The notes under the pieces are model-generated. The model did no database searches and was not told the origin of the DNA. It saw only the letters and a program-made list of their open reading frames with translations. The translations under genes and the position numbers were made by a program. A stretch of DNA of 64,000 nucleotides. Origin: Physcomitrium patens. Lineage: Eukaryota; Streptophyta; Bryopsida; Funariales; Funariaceae. The stretch covers positions 10,364,178 to 10,428,177 of the forward strand of contig NC_037271.1 of assembly GCF_000002425.4 (NCBI RefSeq). The letters run 5' to 3'. How positions within the stretch are numbered: position 1 is the stretch's first letter; every line of letters starts with the position of its first letter. This document shows positions 63,335-64,000 of this stretch, in pieces.

Positions 63335-64000
63335 AAACAGAGGTTTGCTCCCATCTTGTCATCATTAGAATTCAAGCACTGGAGCTTCATTGGGAAATGG
63401 GTAGAAAATGATGATGAGAAAACTAGAGCCAGATTTCAAAATTGCTTCCGAATCTCCACCTCGTGAGTGTGCCGGAAGGGTAGCTGGCAGTACGAGCTGC
63501 GGAGACAAACGTCGGCATTGAAGGTGAAGATGGGATAAGAAATCTTCACCTTCAAAATCTACTGCACCCCTCCCCTCCAACTGAGATTAGGTCAGGATTC
63601 GGGGCTCCAGTGTCGAGAAGACTGGACTCACACGGTGTGCAAGAGTATGCAGGCCTTCAACGGCAGTACACTGACTCCCCAACGAACTGTAGCAAGGATT
63701 GAGGCGTTTCGTTGCTGCCATCGCCCCATCAAGATCCTCGGGCCGACGGCTTCCACTCCAAGACTGCCTGCCATGTGTTTTAAACCATGGCACTGTTGCT
63801 GATTTCACTGGCTTCTTCGTCAGACTAAGAGCTCTGCTCATCATTGTCGCAAGCTTGACAACTCACCGGTTCAGGGGAAAAGCTTGATGTTGGAAGATGC
63901 CGCAATAAACCAAGGAAATCCAGTCTATTTTCAGAACAACCCAATTCAGATGTTTGGAACCTTTATAGATATTGATGGGTAGTGGAGAGAGTTTTTTAAT
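62440..64000. other. GC-richer island at the window end, gene not recognisable
   Basis: Composition rises to that of the gene regions seen elsewhere, but only short ORFs occur and none matches a known family. It may be the leader, trailer or promoter of a gene beyond the window edge. A compound microsatellite interrupts it at 63283-63332. Confidence 0.45.
63283..63332. repeat. Compound (CA)n(TA)n microsatellite
   Basis: CA run followed after three A by a TA run of about 33 bases. Confidence 0.95.

Noticed and set aside
63587-63844. 85-codon minus-strand ORF in the terminal island
   Set aside because: No recognisable domain, overlapped by an ORF on the other strand, and no splice partner seen.

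Overview
The window is nuclear DNA of a land plant. It holds five recognisable plant protein genes, four with short GT-AG introns and one intronless: a group I bZIP factor, a GT47 xyloglucan-type glycosyltransferase, an ERG28 sterol scaffold, an OCP3-type homeodomain protein and an F-box/kelch protein. These GC-moderate genes sit in very AT-rich intergenic DNA full of TA microsatellites and decayed Ty1/Copia retrotransposons. That composition, the short introns and the gene set suggest a bryophyte, perhaps a moss; the land-plant call is firm, the moss call is only inference.

Layout. 0.7-2.7 kb: bZIP gene (+). 4.0-9.2 kb: old 3'-truncated Copia element (family A, copy 1, -). 11.1-16.8 kb: full-length Copia element (family B, +) with LTRs and a perfect 5-bp target-site duplication. 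18.6-20.2 kb: GT47 gene (-). 23.6-29.5 kb: full-length Copia element (family A, copy 2, +), also with a perfect duplication. 29.5-38.6 kb: AT-rich gene desert. 38.6-45.9 kb: ERG28, OCP3 and F-box genes, all on the minus strand. 46-64 kb: no recognisable intact gene, only AT-rich DNA, a dead Tc1-type transposase at 57.75-58.85 kb and three GC-richer islands without convincing ORFs (48.9, 54 and 63 kb).

The host genes are unrelated in function (transcription, Golgi wall-polysaccharide synthesis, ER sterol synthesis, plastid/nuclear regulation, protein turnover), and nothing suggests an operon-like cluster. I found no clear new biological system. The best leads are: (i) both Copia families carry primer-binding sites matching the anticodon arm of a tRNA (initiator Met in one; Ile in the other, with C at the place expected opposite inosine) rather than a tRNA 3' end; (ii) a Tc1-type DD34E transposase relic, an unusual class for a plant; (iii) premature stops in the retrotransposons that are almost all C-to-T or G-to-A changes, provable for eight stops by comparing the two family A copies; (iv) an OCP3 homeodomain with Asp at the DNA-contacting Asn position plus a plastid-type N-terminus.
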